Below are positions 63,471 to 64,000 of a stretch of 64,000 nt of DNA, in pieces; the stretch's first letter is position 1; each line of letters opens with the position of its first letter. Below the pieces are notes generated by a model that searched no databases, was not told the DNA's origin, and saw only the letters and a program-made list of their open reading frames with translations. Location: assembly GCA_008711295.1 (NCBI GenBank), contig VUYV01000393.1, positions 379,005 through 443,004 on the forward strand. Reading direction: 5' to 3'. The DNA comes from Anarhynchus alexandrinus. Taxonomy: Eukaryota > Chordata > Aves > Charadriiformes > Charadriidae. The position numbers and the translations under genes were made by a program.

Positions 63471-63611
63471 TAGTGTCCCTGGAGCCTTCCCTTCTCCAGG
63501 CCAAACAACCCCAACTCTCTCAGCCTGTCTTCATAGGAGAGGTGCTCCAGCCCTCTGATCACTTTTTTCACCCTCCTTTAGACTTGTTCCAACACGTCCA
63601 TGTCATTCCCA
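63471..63611 (-). pseudogene. Inner CR1 LINE, ORF2 C-terminal remnant
   Basis: On the minus strand this encodes the CR1 reverse-transcriptase C-terminal region, readable as [18 protein letters not shown] followed by GLEKGRLQG. These are hallmarks of CR1 ORF2 just downstream of the polymerase domain. An in-frame stop lies just upstream of that block, and the frame is cut by the LTR fragment downstream. The recognisable CR1 match fades at about 63607-63611. Confidence 0.85.
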
Positions 63612-63924
63612 GGTGGACCTGCAGCCTTTGCTCTCAGATGAGTGTCCACCGTTCTGCCTCAAGGGTCAGGTAGGATGAGTGCCCTTGACCTGTGCAGATG
63701 GTCACAGAACGGTGCCGGGTTGCTGGGTTATGTGTACCTCAAGTGGCCCACTTGGTCAGTGGAATGTCCCTTCTCTGATGAGGTGCCCTTGCTGCGTACC
63801 CTCCTGTACAAATTGACATGTGGCACCCTGGCTGACATGCCATGCCCTGTTAACCTGCTCTGTTTGCAGTGCTCCTGGTTGGGCCAGCTCTGGAGCAGCT
63901 CCTCTTGGTGACAGATGAGGTTGT
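63612..63924. other. Unassigned segment between inner CR1 and resumed outer CR1
   Basis: About 310 bp of GC-moderate sequence that I cannot match to CR1 or either LTR. A minus-strand frame is open through it and runs into the outer CR1. It may be a further inserted element, a divergent CR1 portion or captured unique sequence. Confidence 0.4.
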
Positions 63925-64000
63925 TCAGGTTGCTCGGAGCCCCATCCAACCTGACCTTGAATGTTTCCAGGGATGGGGCAGCTGCCACCTCTCTAGGCAA
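63925..64000 (-). mobile_element. Outer CR1 LINE, resumed
   Basis: CAGGTTGCTCGGAGCCCCAT, then CCTTGAATGTTTCCAGGGAT and GCCACCTCTCTAGGCAA continue exactly where the outer CR1 stopped at 62929. TCA is present on both sides of the break. The element runs off the window. Confidence 0.88.

Noticed and set aside
1..64000. Prokaryotic features such as operons, CRISPR arrays or phage genes
   Set aside because: CR1, MIR and ERV LTR sequences, low coding density and splice-like motifs place the window in a vertebrate genome. No regularly spaced repeat-spacer structure is present.

Overview
The window looks like vertebrate, and specifically avian, nuclear DNA. The evidence is several CR1 LINE 3' ends with the typical 8-bp ATTCTATG-type terminal repeats, two endogenous-retrovirus LTR sequences of kinds I know from bird genomes, one MIR SINE remnant, low GC over most of the length, and no open reading frame that reads as a complete protein. 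I recognise no protein-coding gene, tRNA, rRNA or known small RNA. It is best read as intergenic or long-intron sequence. Species and locus cannot be told from the sequence alone.

Layout. About 905-1396 is a CpG-island-like block in otherwise AT-rich DNA. From 1.9 to 4.1 kb there are three splice-site-bounded, stop-containing or very short segments, all on the minus strand. A 1,115-bp solo LTR lies at 6895-8009, with TG...CA ends, an exact 5-bp target-site duplication (GTCTG), a TATA-like box, a poly(A) signal and internal tandem arrays. From 12.0 to 13.1 kb and near 22.0-22.3 kb the sequence is repeat-free and looks like conserved noncoding (enhancer-type) DNA, but this is inference. A MIR fragment is at 15.65-15.8 kb, a GC-rich block at 19.3-20.1 kb, a CR1 fragment at 27.3 kb, a decayed ~80-88 bp tandem repeat at 29.4-29.7 kb, a CR1 fragment at 33.15-33.3 kb, a possible old promoter/LTR-like segment at 36.4-36.7 kb and a CR1 fragment at 57.5 kb.

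The right end (62.8-64.0 kb) is a layered insertion: an outer CR1 is split by a second CR1, which is itself split by an ERV LTR fragment. An unassigned ~310-bp piece sits between the inner CR1 and the resumed outer CR1.

The best coding candidate is a 154-bp segment at 61559-61712 (+), with a strong acceptor, a near-consensus donor and a frame open throughout. A second is a 169-bp segment at 36059-36227 (-). Neither matches a protein I recognise, and both could be chance. I found no operon-like, CRISPR-like or otherwise new gene system. The most informative structures are the nested retroelements, the datable solo LTR and the candidate exons.
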